DNA of 7,527 nt from an uncultured Bacilli bacterium (GTDB lineage Bacteria > Bacillota_I > Bacilli_A > RF39 > UBA660). Positions 1 through 5,400 of this stretch are shown here, piece after piece; position 1 is the stretch's first letter; each line of letters begins with the position of its first letter. The stretch is from contig CALVHJ010000066.1 of NCBI GenBank assembly GCA_944327425.1, forward strand, positions 1 to 7,527. Direction: 5' to 3'. Below the pieces are notes generated by a model. The model worked only from the letters and a program-made list of their open reading frames with translations, ran no database searches and had not been told where the DNA came from. The position numbers and the translations under genes are program-made.

Positions 1-40
1 GTATTACTTGTAAAACGCAACATTTTAACCTATCGCTCAT
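1..40 (-). CDS. 5' end of an unidentified gene, running off the window
   Basis: An ATG at 40-38 is preceded, 5 nt upstream, by a near-perfect ribosome binding site (AAAGGAGG, 53-46), the strongest in the window. Thirteen codons are visible before the edge: MSDRLKCCVLQVI. That is too short to identify a family, and I make no functional claim. It is the next minus-strand gene after sigK, with 47 nt between the sigK stop and this start. A possible sigma-A-like promoter fits exactly in that gap, so it may be transcribed on its own as well as by readthrough from sigK. The Shine-Dalgarno quality and orientation are what support calling it a real gene. Confidence 0.6.
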   Translation of the reverse strand, partial: MSDRLKCCVLQVI

Positions 41-45
41 ATAAT

Positions 46-53
46 CCTCCTTT
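46..53 (-). promoter_or_regulatory. Strong Shine-Dalgarno of the left-edge gene
   Basis: Minus-strand AAAGGAGG, 5 nt before the ATG at 40. It matches the anti-Shine-Dalgarno consensus over 8 bases and is the main evidence that a gene starts here. Confidence 0.65.
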
Positions 54-58
54 TTCTA

Positions 59-87
59 ATTGTAACTCTAATTTTTTTATTTGTAAA
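59..87 (-). promoter_or_regulatory. Possible sigma-A-like promoter between sigK and the left-edge gene
   Basis: Minus strand reads TTTACA (87-82), a 17-nt spacer, then TACAAT (64-59). The -35 box abuts the sigK stop codon. The predicted transcription start, near 52, would fall inside the Shine-Dalgarno, leaving almost no leader, which weakens the call. In DNA this AT-rich a chance match is possible. Confidence 0.35.
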
Positions 88-783
88 TCATAAATCTTGA
101 TTACTCTTTAAAAATTCTTTTAAAACCTTAGCTAAAGCCCTTTTTTCAATTCGTGACACATAACTCCTCGATATATTTAAATCTCGAGCTATTTCTTTTT
201 GGGTTTTTTCTTCTTCATTTAATAAACCATATCTTTTAATAATAATTTCTTTTTCTCTATCAGTTAAAACATTAAAATACTTTTTTAATAAATGAATATT
301 ATCTTTTAAATGGAGAGTATCTGCTATATCTGCCGAATCATCCTTAATAATCTCCATTAAACTAACTTCATTACCATCTTTATCAAACCCTATTGAATCA
401 TTTAAACTTACCGTATTACCCACTTTTTTATTACTTCTAAAATGCATTAATATTTCGTTTTCAATACATCTAGCCGCATAAGTTGTTATTTTAGTAGCTC
501 TACTTCGTTGATAAGAATCAATCCCTTTAATTAAACCAACTGTTCCAATACTTATTAAATCATCCGTATCATATTTACCATTATCAAACTTTTTAACAAT
601 ATGGGCCACTAATCGTAAATTATGCTCAATTAAACTATTACGTGCCGCTACATCTCCATTTAACATCTTAGTTATAGCCTTATCTTCTTCTTCAGGCTTT
701 AATGGTTCAGGGAACACTCCATTAGAATAACTACCTGTAAACATAAGCATATCTTTAACGATATTAAGCAAACTCAAAAACAT
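88..783 (-). CDS. sigK: RNA polymerase sporulation sigma factor SigK (pro-sigma-K)
   Basis: Late mother-cell sigma factor that directs RNA polymerase to coat and spore-maturation genes. The 231-aa product aligns end to end with Bacillus pro-sigma-K as I remember it. Residues 1-18 form a hydrophobic pro-sequence followed by a Ser-Tyr pair (S18-Y19), matching the SpoIVFB processing region, then FPEPL. Region 2 spans about 49-118, with HNLRLVAHIVKKF, DLISIGTVGLIKGI and AARCIENEILMHFR. Region 4 spans about 166-224, with the helix-turn-helix around 194-217 (TQKEIARDLNISRSYVSRIE). The SRSYVSRIEKRAL ending and IVKKF favour SigK over SigE. The start is the ATG at 783, with AGGAAG 7 nt upstream. The gene is one uninterrupted frame, with no skin-type element. 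It ends in TGA, which argues against code 4. Confidence 0.93.
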   Translation of the reverse strand: MFLSLLNIVKDMLMFTGSYSNGVFPEPLKPEEEDKAITKMLNGDVAARNSLIEHNLRLVAHIVKKFDNGKYDTDDLISIGTVGLIKGIDSYQRSRATKITTYAARCIENEILMHFRSNKKVGNTVSLNDSIGFDKDGNEVSLMEIIKDDSADIADTLHLKDNIHLLKKYFNVLTDREKEIIIKRYGLLNEEEKTQKEIARDLNISRSYVSRIEKRALAKVLKEFLKSNQDL

Positions 784-801
784 CTTTTCACTTCCTAATT
801 A

Positions 802-807
802 ATTATA
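802..807 (-). promoter_or_regulatory. TATAAT box just upstream of sigK
   Basis: Minus-strand TATAAT directly after the T-tract of the fic terminator. The -35 position (830-825, GGGATA) is poor, and the predicted start would lie at the Shine-Dalgarno. I see no convincing sigma-E or sigma-K type promoter here, although sigK would be expected to have one. Weak call. Confidence 0.22.
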
Positions 808-810
808 TTA

Positions 811-857
811 AAAAAAATAAAAACTATCCCAAGTTATTATTAGAAATAGTTTTTATT
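811..857 (-). terminator. Rho-independent terminator of fic
   Basis: Perfect 12-bp inverted repeat (arms 857-846 and 827-816, 18-nt loop). On the minus strand the second arm, ending ATT, runs into a T-tract at 817-811. The first arm contains the fic stop codon (TAA, 855-853), so the hairpin starts inside the gene. The stem is AT-rich but long. Confidence 0.75.
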
Positions 858-1848
858 CTTTATAGTATGCTTGATTCTTACTGGTTGGTGTATTAGGAAG
901 AGTCATTTTAACTACACCACTATCTAACGCTGGAATTAAATAGTTTTCTCTAAATGAACCACGAGATTTCATGCCAAGTAATTCCATTAGTTCTGTAGTT
1001 GTATAATGAGTATTATTCTCCATAACATCTAATAATTTTTTTACATATGCACTTATATAATTAACCTGAGAATTTACACTTATAATTAATTCATCTAAAA
1101 TATCATCAATCATTTTAAGCATAAACTCAACAAATTCAGTCGATTCCCCTTTTTTATTACAATTTTCTATAGCATCATAATATCCCTCTTGATATTTCTT
1201 TATTTGGGTTTCTATAGGTACGTATAAAAATATGTCTTCCCAATTTGAAAGTATAACATTTTGCCAAAGTCTAGCTATTCTACCATTTCCATCACTAAAA
1301 GGATGAATAAATACAAATTCATAATGAAATATAGAAGATAATATTAAAGGGTGTATTTCCTCATGCTCCAATTTCATCCAATTAAATAAACTTTCCATTA
1401 AACAATCTACTTGATCTGAAGGAGGACAAACATGAATACAATTTCCTTCACTATCAAAAACACCTTCATTACAATCTCTAAAATGACCAGCATCTTGAAC
1501 AGTTAAATAAGTCATTATCCCATGCATCTTTTTCAAATCTTTTATCGAATAAGGATTTACTTCTTGTATTTTTAAATAAGCATTATAAGCGTTTTGTACT
1601 TCCTGTATTTCTCTTTTCGGACCAATTACTATTTTACCATCAATAATATCTTTTACCTGATTAAAAGATAAGGAGTTTGCTTCTATTGCTAATGATGAAT
1701 GAATAGATTTAATTCTATTATTCCTTCTTAAAACAGGCATTTTATTTAAATCTTTATAATTATCTAATTTACCAATTTTTTTCATAATAGACGATACTCT
1801 ATCTAACATTATATTAGTAATAGTAAATGGTGGTACATAATTATCCAT
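853..1848 (-). CDS. fic: Fic family protein (predicted AMP-transferase) with C-terminal winged helix
   Basis: Fic enzymes usually transfer AMP from ATP to Ser, Thr or Tyr of target proteins. The 331-aa product has a Fic_N-type start (PPFTITN), a putative inhibitory helix (S52-x3-E56, in SSLAIEAN), a flap region near GHFRD (121-125), and the complete catalytic motif HPFSDGNGRIAR (182-193: H182, D186, N188, R190, R193). Residues about 272-331 look like the winged helix common in this family (LGMKSRGSFRENYL...PNTPTSKNQAYY). The inhibitory glutamate upstream of the Fic core makes it a class II, self-inhibited type by family rule. I chose the ATG at 1848: GAGGTG lies 6 nt upstream and a good promoter lies at 1904-1876. 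The frame is open 35 codons further, but those lie across and upstream of the promoter. It has its own promoter and terminator, so it is a one-gene unit. The target is unknown. Confidence 0.9.
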   Translation of the reverse strand: MDNYVPPFTITNIMLDRVSSIMKKIGKLDNYKDLNKMPVLRRNNRIKSIHSSLAIEANSLSFNQVKDIIDGKIVIGPKREIQEVQNAYNAYLKIQEVNPYSIKDLKKMHGIMTYLTVQDAGHFRDCNEGVFDSEGNCIHVCPPSDQVDCLMESLFNWMKLEHEEIHPLILSSIFHYEFVFIHPFSDGNGRIARLWQNVILSNWEDIFLYVPIETQIKKYQEGYYDAIENCNKKGESTEFVEFMLKMIDDILDELIISVNSQVNYISAYVKKLLDVMENNTHYTTTELMELLGMKSRGSFRENYLIPALDSGVVKMTLPNTPTSKNQAYYKE

Positions 1849-1854
1849 AAAAAG

Positions 1855-1860
1855 CACCTC
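1855..1860 (-). promoter_or_regulatory. Shine-Dalgarno deciding the fic start
   Basis: Minus-strand GAGGTG, 6 nt before the ATG at 1848. With the promoter immediately upstream it rules out the longer reading frame beginning at 1953. Confidence 0.7.
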
Positions 1861-1875
1861 ATTTTCATATAATAA

Positions 1876-1904
1876 ATTGTACCATTTTATTATCTTTAAG
1901 TCAA
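1876..1904 (-). promoter_or_regulatory. Sigma-A-like promoter of fic
   Basis: Minus strand TTGACT (1904-1899), 17-nt spacer, TACAAT (1881-1876). Both hexamers match the consensus at five of six positions. The predicted start near 1869 gives a leader of about 20 nt containing the Shine-Dalgarno. This is one of the best promoters in the window. Confidence 0.75.
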
Positions 1905-1907
1905 GCA

Positions 1908-1943
1908 TCTTGTACGTTTTCTTGTATGTTATCCTGTATGTTA
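1908..1943 (-). repeat. Three tandem 12-bp direct repeats upstream of the fic promoter
   Basis: On the minus strand the units are TAACATACAGGA (1943-1932), TAACATACAAGA (1931-1920) and AAACGTACAAGA (1919-1908). Adjacent units differ at one and two positions. The array ends 3 bp before the -35 box. A 12-bp period is a little over one helical turn, so bound proteins would sit on nearly the same face of the DNA. The position suits activator or repressor sites. The Fic winged helix or a neighbouring XRE protein are candidate binders, which is inference. Confidence 0.7.
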
Positions 1944-2065
1944 TACTATTCAAATTTAAACATTAAAACTCTTAATAGTTAAATAACTTCCACTAACTAA
2001 AGTATTAGAATTTACAGCCATGACAAAAGATGTATTTTTTTAGTATGAAAGAACAGCAAATGTTG

Positions 2066-2302
2066 TTATTCCTTAAAAAACTTATCAATACTTACTTCTA
2101 AAATAACACTTATCTTATATAGATCATATATTGATATAGACATATTTGTATCAGCAAGTTCAAATCTTTGTAAAAAATCTTTACTAATCGAAGCATAATG
2201 ACTTAGTTCTTCCAAACTAAATCCTTTTTCTTTACGATAAAAGCGAACATTTTTAGCTACTGTTTTATACATTTCCGGATTAAATTTATAATCTTTCTCC
2301 AT
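2066..2302 (-). CDS. Small XRE-family transcriptional regulator (copy 1)
   Basis: A 78-aa single-domain Cro/CI-type helix-turn-helix protein, expected to bind DNA as a dimer. The HTH_3-like domain covers about residues 15-75: VAKNVRFYRKEKGFSLEELSHYASISKDFLQRFE, then the closing segment ISIYDLYKISVILEVSIDKFF. There is no extra effector or peptidase domain. The ATG at 2302 is preceded by GGGGTGA 4 nt upstream. It lies 38 nt downstream of a close paralogue and is probably cotranscribed with it, although a TATAAT sits in the gap. A hand alignment of 68 ungapped positions gives 33 identities with copy 2, so it is an old tandem duplication. I see no good terminator after it. Target genes are unknown; self-regulation or control of fic is plausible. 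Confidence 0.82.
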   Translation of the reverse strand: MEKDYKFNPEMYKTVAKNVRFYRKEKGFSLEELSHYASISKDFLQRFELADTNMSISIYDLYKISVILEVSIDKFFKE

Positions 2303-2319
2303 AAGTTCACCCCAACTTT

Positions 2320-2325
2320 ATTATA
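2320..2325 (-). promoter_or_regulatory. TATAAT box in the gap between the two XRE genes
   Basis: Minus-strand TATAAT, 17 nt upstream of the ATG at 2302, with no good -35 hexamer. The implied start would be at the Shine-Dalgarno. Weak call. Confidence 0.22.
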
Positions 2326-2340
2326 CTCTTATTTTAAGTA

Positions 2341-2586
2341 CTATTCTTCAAAAAATTTTTTCATTGATACATCTAATACAACACTAATTTTATAAAGAGT
2401 ATTTAAACTCATCCCTTCTTTTCCAAAGGTGCTTTCAAATCTCCTTAAAAAATCATTAGAAATTCCAATATCAGTTGCCAGCTGTTCTTGGGTAATACCT
2501 GCCATCTTCCGATATTTTCTTACATTCCTTGCTACTACTTCAATTACATTATCTCTAAAAGTAAAATCTCTTTTAAATGTTGTCAT
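2341..2586 (-). CDS. Small XRE-family transcriptional regulator (copy 2)
   Basis: An 81-aa single-domain Cro/CI-type DNA-binding protein. The HTH domain covers about residues 16-79: VARNVRKYRKMAGITQEQLATDIGISNDFLRRFE, then SLNTLYKISVVLDVSMKKFFEE. ITQEQLATDIGIS is a textbook helix-turn-helix core, more canonical than in copy 1. I chose the ATG at 2586, which has GGAGAG 8 nt upstream. The in-frame GTG at 2595 overlaps that Shine-Dalgarno and cannot use it. This is the first gene of the two-gene XRE unit. It has a sigma-A-like promoter at 2701-2673 and a leader of about 80 nt. A dyad across that promoter is a candidate operator, consistent with the self-repression common in this family. Confidence 0.84.
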   Translation of the reverse strand: MTTFKRDFTFRDNVIEVVARNVRKYRKMAGITQEQLATDIGISNDFLRRFESTFGKEGMSLNTLYKISVVLDVSMKKFFEE

Positions 2587-2594
2587 TCCATTCA

Positions 2595-2600
2595 CTCTCC
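2595..2600 (-). promoter_or_regulatory. Shine-Dalgarno deciding the copy 2 XRE start
   Basis: Minus-strand GGAGAG with 8 nt to the ATG at 2586. It overlaps the in-frame GTG at 2595-2593, which is therefore unlikely to be the start. Confidence 0.6.
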
Positions 2601-2636
2601 ACTATTATTTTACTAGTTTGTGAGACTTTTTACTAT

Positions 2637-2649
2637 GAAGTAATACTTC
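2637..2649 (-). repeat. Small perfect inverted repeat in the XRE leader
   Basis: Plus-strand GAAGTA-A-TACTTC: 6-bp arms around one central base. It lies between the promoter and the start codon of the copy 2 XRE gene. As RNA the loop would be too tight for the full stem, so a DNA-binding site is more likely than a hairpin. It could also be chance in AT-rich DNA. Confidence 0.4.
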
Positions 2650-2672
2650 CTTTTTATGTTATCTACAACACT

Positions 2673-2701
2673 ATTATATGATATTTTTCTCATATAAACA
2701 A
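2673..2701 (-). promoter_or_regulatory. Sigma-A-like promoter of the XRE pair
   Basis: Minus strand TTGTTT (2701-2696), 17-nt spacer, TATAAT (2678-2673). The -10 box is a consensus match and the -35 keeps TTG. It begins about 20 nt after the mutL stop. The predicted start is near 2666. Confidence 0.65.
2674..2697. promoter_or_regulatory. Dyad between the promoter hexamers, candidate XRE operator
   Basis: TTATATGA (2674-2681), 8-nt spacer, TCATATAA (2690-2697): perfect 8-bp arms. One arm overlaps the -10 box and the other overlaps the -35 box, so a protein bound here would block RNA polymerase. XRE dimers typically bind such dyads. That one of the two adjacent XRE proteins binds it is inference. 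Confidence 0.5.
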
Positions 2702-2702
2702 G

Positions 2703-2722
2703 AAAAAACTTTACTATAAGTT
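2703..2722 (-). terminator. Weak candidate terminator of mutL
   Basis: AACTT (2722-2718), 6-nt loop, AAGTT (2711-2707), then T residues to 2703 on the minus strand. The first arm overlaps the mutL stop codon. The stem is only 5 bp with one G-C pair, so termination would be leaky at best. Confidence 0.35.
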
Positions 2723-4481
2723 AATTCATAACTCTTTTAAACATTCGCTCTAAATCATAAATACTAAACTTAATAATCGTAGGCCGTCCATGAGGACAAT
2801 TATACGGATTATCACACATAACAAGTTCTTGTAATAACTCTTCCTGAGCTTCATGACTAATTCGCATATTAGCTTTAATACTCATTTTACAAGCTAAAGT
2901 CGCAGCCAAATGATCATTAAACTTAATAGGATCAAACTTATCCTTAATACTTATCACTAAATCTATAATTTTTCTAATACTTTCTTCTTCATAATCTTCT
3001 AAAATCCAAGTCGGATGAGCTTTAACAACAAAAGTATTAACCCCAAACTCTTCTAAAACAAAGCCCATATCTGTTAATATATGTAAATTTTCTTTCAAAT
3101 TAAGAAAATCTGAGGCTGAAAGTTCAATTGTAATAGGAATTAAAAGATAAGTTGTTGTAACCTCTTTCTTTCTTAAAGCCTTTAAATATCTTTCATAATT
3201 TACTCTTTCCTGAGCCGCATGTTGATCTATTAAATATATACCTTCATCATTTTGAGCAATAATATAAGTTCCTAGTGCTAACCCTACCGGATACAAAACA
3301 AGGCTTTTCATTTCCGGATTAACCCCTAGATCATCTTTTGCTTCAAGCTCTAATTTATCATTATCTACCTTTATTTGAAAATTAAGTTCTGTTTGCACAG
3401 CCTTAGGTTCTTTTTTTACCATGGATGAAACTATATCGGCAATAACTTCATCTTTAATTATATTTACACTTTTATCTTTTAAAGCATTAGGTATTAATAA
3501 ATTATTATATAAAGTATCTTTAATAGTCGTATAAATTAAATCATATAATTCCGTCATTTTACTTATTTTCACATCTTGTTTAGTTGGATGAATATTTACA
3601 TCAACAAGTGTTGGATCAGTATTAATTTTTAATACTACCACCGGATATTTACCATCTGGTTTATACGTATGATAAGCATCATTTATCGCTTTATTAATTT
3701 CGCTATTTCTAATAACTCTATCATTAACAAAAGTATTCAAATCATTTCTATTAGAACGAAGTATTTCCGGTTTACAAATATATCCATAAATATCAAAATC
3801 ATTATTACTATTTTTAAACTCTAACATTTTATTAGAAACATTAAGCCCATAAATTTCATGAATTGTTTTAAGAAGGTTATCTGACCCACTAGTCCTAACC
3901 ACAACTTTATCATTATTTAGTAACGTAAACTTTATATGAGGATGAGCTAAAGCTAGTTTTTCAATTAGATTTATAGTGTTGTAAGCCTCAGTATTTTCTG
4001 ACTTCAAAAATTTTAGCCGAGCCGGTGTATTATAAAAAAGATTACTAACTTGAATACTAGTTCCTACTCTTAAATCACCATCTTTATTCTCTAATACTTC
4101 TCCGCCTTTAATATGAATATAAGTCGAACTAGCCCCATCACTAGTTTTTAATTCCACTTCTGAAACACTAGCAATAGAAGGCAAGGCCTCACCTCTAAAT
4201 CCCATCGTATCAATAAAAAACAAATCATCATCACGTAAAATCTTGCTAGTTGCATGCCGCAAAAAAGCCATAAAAGCATCTTCTTTATCCATTCCCACGC
4301 CATCATCAGTAACCTTAATACTTTCTAGGCCACCTTTTACTAAGGAAACTTTAATATCTGTCGCCTTCGCATCAATACTGTTTTCCACTAATTCTTTAAC
4401 GATACTTGAACATCTTTCCACTACTTCGCCCGCAGATATCTTATTAGCTAAAGCTTCACTCATAACATGTATTTTACTCAT
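2721..4481 (-). CDS. mutL: DNA mismatch repair endonuclease MutL
   Basis: MutL couples mismatch recognition by MutS to strand nicking and removal. The 586-aa product is complete and somewhat shorter than Bacillus MutL. GHKL ATPase motifs: E30 and N34 in KELVENSIDA, D59-DGVGM, HATSK (76-80), GFRGEAL (94-100). The transducer domain follows, with NIHPTKQDVK near 296-305. The C-terminal endonuclease motifs are all present: DQHAAQERVNYE (419-430), ACKMSIKAN (530-538) and CPHGRPT (562-568). It is therefore a nicking MutL, as in bacteria lacking MutH. QTELNF (363-368) in the linker fits a beta-clamp-binding motif. The ATG at 4481 overlaps the end of yqeH by 8 nt, which suggests translational coupling; GGGGT lies upstream. 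It is the last gene of yqeG-yqeH-mutL. mutS is not in the window. Confidence 0.97.
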   Translation of the reverse strand: MSKIHVMSEALANKISAGEVVERCSSIVKELVENSIDAKATDIKVSLVKGGLESIKVTDDGVGMDKEDAFMAFLRHATSKILRDDDLFFIDTMGFRGEALPSIASVSEVELKTSDGASSTYIHIKGGEVLENKDGDLRVGTSIQVSNLFYNTPARLKFLKSENTEAYNTINLIEKLALAHPHIKFTLLNNDKVVVRTSGSDNLLKTIHEIYGLNVSNKMLEFKNSNNDFDIYGYICKPEILRSNRNDLNTFVNDRVIRNSEINKAINDAYHTYKPDGKYPVVVLKINTDPTLVDVNIHPTKQDVKISKMTELYDLIYTTIKDTLYNNLLIPNALKDKSVNIIKDEVIADIVSSMVKKEPKAVQTELNFQIKVDNDKLELEAKDDLGVNPEMKSLVLYPVGLALGTYIIAQNDEGIYLIDQHAAQERVNYERYLKALRKKEVTTTYLLIPITIELSASDFLNLKENLHILTDMGFVLEEFGVNTFVVKAHPTWILEDYEEESIRKIIDLVISIKDKFDPIKFNDHLAATLACKMSIKANMRISHEAQEELLQELVMCDNPYNCPHGRPTIIKFSIYDLERMFKRVMN

Positions 4482-5400
4482 AATCTACCCCACTCATATC
4501 TAATCTAACTTCCAACTTCTCTTCATTTACCAAAATAACACTTTCCTTTTTAACATTTATATAACCAATACCCGGTATAACAATATCATAATTAGCCGGC
4601 ACTCTAAGTCCTTTAAGCTCATCATCTTTTTTATTATACTCTCTACTTATTTCGACATTTCCATAAAATGTAATACTATTATCTGTTAAAAAACTAAACT
4701 GATACTTAAGCACATTTAAAGTAGTTCCCCCTTTAACTTGATAAGTAATTGGTCTTATTTCTTTATTAATTAGAGGTAAATTACTATTTTGATAAGATAA
4801 ACCCGGTGTATCATAAATAATATAATCTTGAATTTTAAGCTTAATAAAATCAAGAGTCGTATTAGGTTTTTTACTAGCAAGTATTTCTTTTTTTATTCCT
4901 TCTTTCTTAAGTAAATTATTAATAAAAGTACTTTTTCCCGCATTAGTAACTCCAAGTATATAAGCTCTAAATTCTTTCTTACTATCTAAATATTTAAAAA
5001 TATTACTAGACTTAAAACTACTTTTGTTACTAATAAATAAAGCATCATCTACCTTATATACTTCTTTTAACCATTTTTTTATTTTATCCGTCTTCATCTC
5101 TTTTCTTAAAATATCACATTTACTTACCACAAGTATTTTAGGTAACCTAATTTTTTGATATAAACTTATGGTATACTGATTAATATTTAAAAAATCTATT
5201 AAAAAAAAGACTACTCCCCAACTCTTATTAACTCTCTTAAATATCTCCTCTTCCTTCACATAATCCAAAGTCTCTTCACCATAATTTTTTAATCTAAAAC
5301 ATCTTTTACAATAAACATTATCCAAATTTGGCGTATACCCTAAAGCATCTTCATCTGTATTTTGCAAGCTAACACCACATCCCAGACACTTCTTAATCAT
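4474..5400 (-). CDS. yqeH: Circularly permuted ribosome-biogenesis GTPase YqeH
   Basis: YqeH takes part in 30S subunit assembly in Bacillus. The 308-aa product begins with a four-cysteine zinc finger (C5, C8, C31, C34: CLGCG and CKRC). The GTPase motifs follow in permuted order: G4 as SKCD (93-96), a G5-like segment near 122-128, G1 GVTNAGKST (150-158), a G2 threonine in NTTLD (180-184), and G3 DTPG (197-200). This order is the hallmark of the family. The G4 asparagine is replaced by serine (NKxD to SKCD). The protein is shorter than the roughly 366 residues of the Bacillus protein; the shortening is after G3. I chose the ATG at 5400, with GAGGTG 6 nt upstream; the in-frame GTG at 5409 lies within that Shine-Dalgarno. 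It overlaps yqeG by 8 nt and mutL by 8 nt. Confidence 0.94.
   Translation of the reverse strand: MIKKCLGCGVSLQNTDEDALGYTPNLDNVYCKRCFRLKNYGEETLDYVKEEEIFKRVNKSWGVVFFLIDFLNINQYTISLYQKIRLPKILVVSKCDILRKEMKTDKIKKWLKEVYKVDDALFISNKSSFKSSNIFKYLDSKKEFRAYILGVTNAGKSTFINNLLKKEGIKKEILASKKPNTTLDFIKLKIQDYIIYDTPGLSYQNSNLPLINKEIRPITYQVKGGTTLNVLKYQFSFLTDNSITFYGNVEISREYNKKDDELKGLRVPANYDIVIPGIGYINVKKESVILVNEEKLEVRLDMSGVDYE

Noticed and set aside
88..90. TGA of sigK read as tryptophan (code 4)
   Set aside because: Trp is TGG wherever checked, readthrough would run into the Shine-Dalgarno of the next gene, and the SigK length ending here is normal.
88..783. Sigma factor called as SigE
   Set aside because: The N-terminal pro-sequence with Ser-Tyr-x-FPEPL and the SRSYVSRIEKRAL ending fit SigK; SigE has a longer, different pro-sequence.
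1849..1953. N-terminal extension of the Fic protein by 35 residues from an ATG at 1953
   Set aside because: The extension crosses the fic promoter and the 12-bp repeats, has no homology to the Fic N-terminus, and the ATG at 1848 has a good Shine-Dalgarno.
1966..2031. Small minus-strand frame of about 21 codons (MAVNSNTLVSGSYLTIKSFNV) between fic and the XRE genes
   Set aside because: No ribosome binding site and no recognisable family; possibly a gene remnant but not supportable.
2052..2064. AACA-N5-TGTT hairpin after the copy 1 XRE gene as a terminator
   Set aside because: Only a 4-bp stem and no T-run directly after it on the minus strand.
2429..2623. Plus-strand reading frame of 64 codons
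   Set aside because: Antisense to the copy 2 XRE gene, which has a clear domain and expression signals; the translated product resembles nothing.
2613..2693. Minus-strand 26-codon frame in the XRE leader (starts MRKISYNSVV)
   Set aside because: Its ATG lies inside the promoter spacer, upstream of the predicted transcription start, and it lacks a Shine-Dalgarno.
4243..4503. Plus-strand reading frame of 86 codons
   Set aside because: Antisense to the conserved ATPase domain of mutL and the mutL/yqeH junction; a shadow frame.
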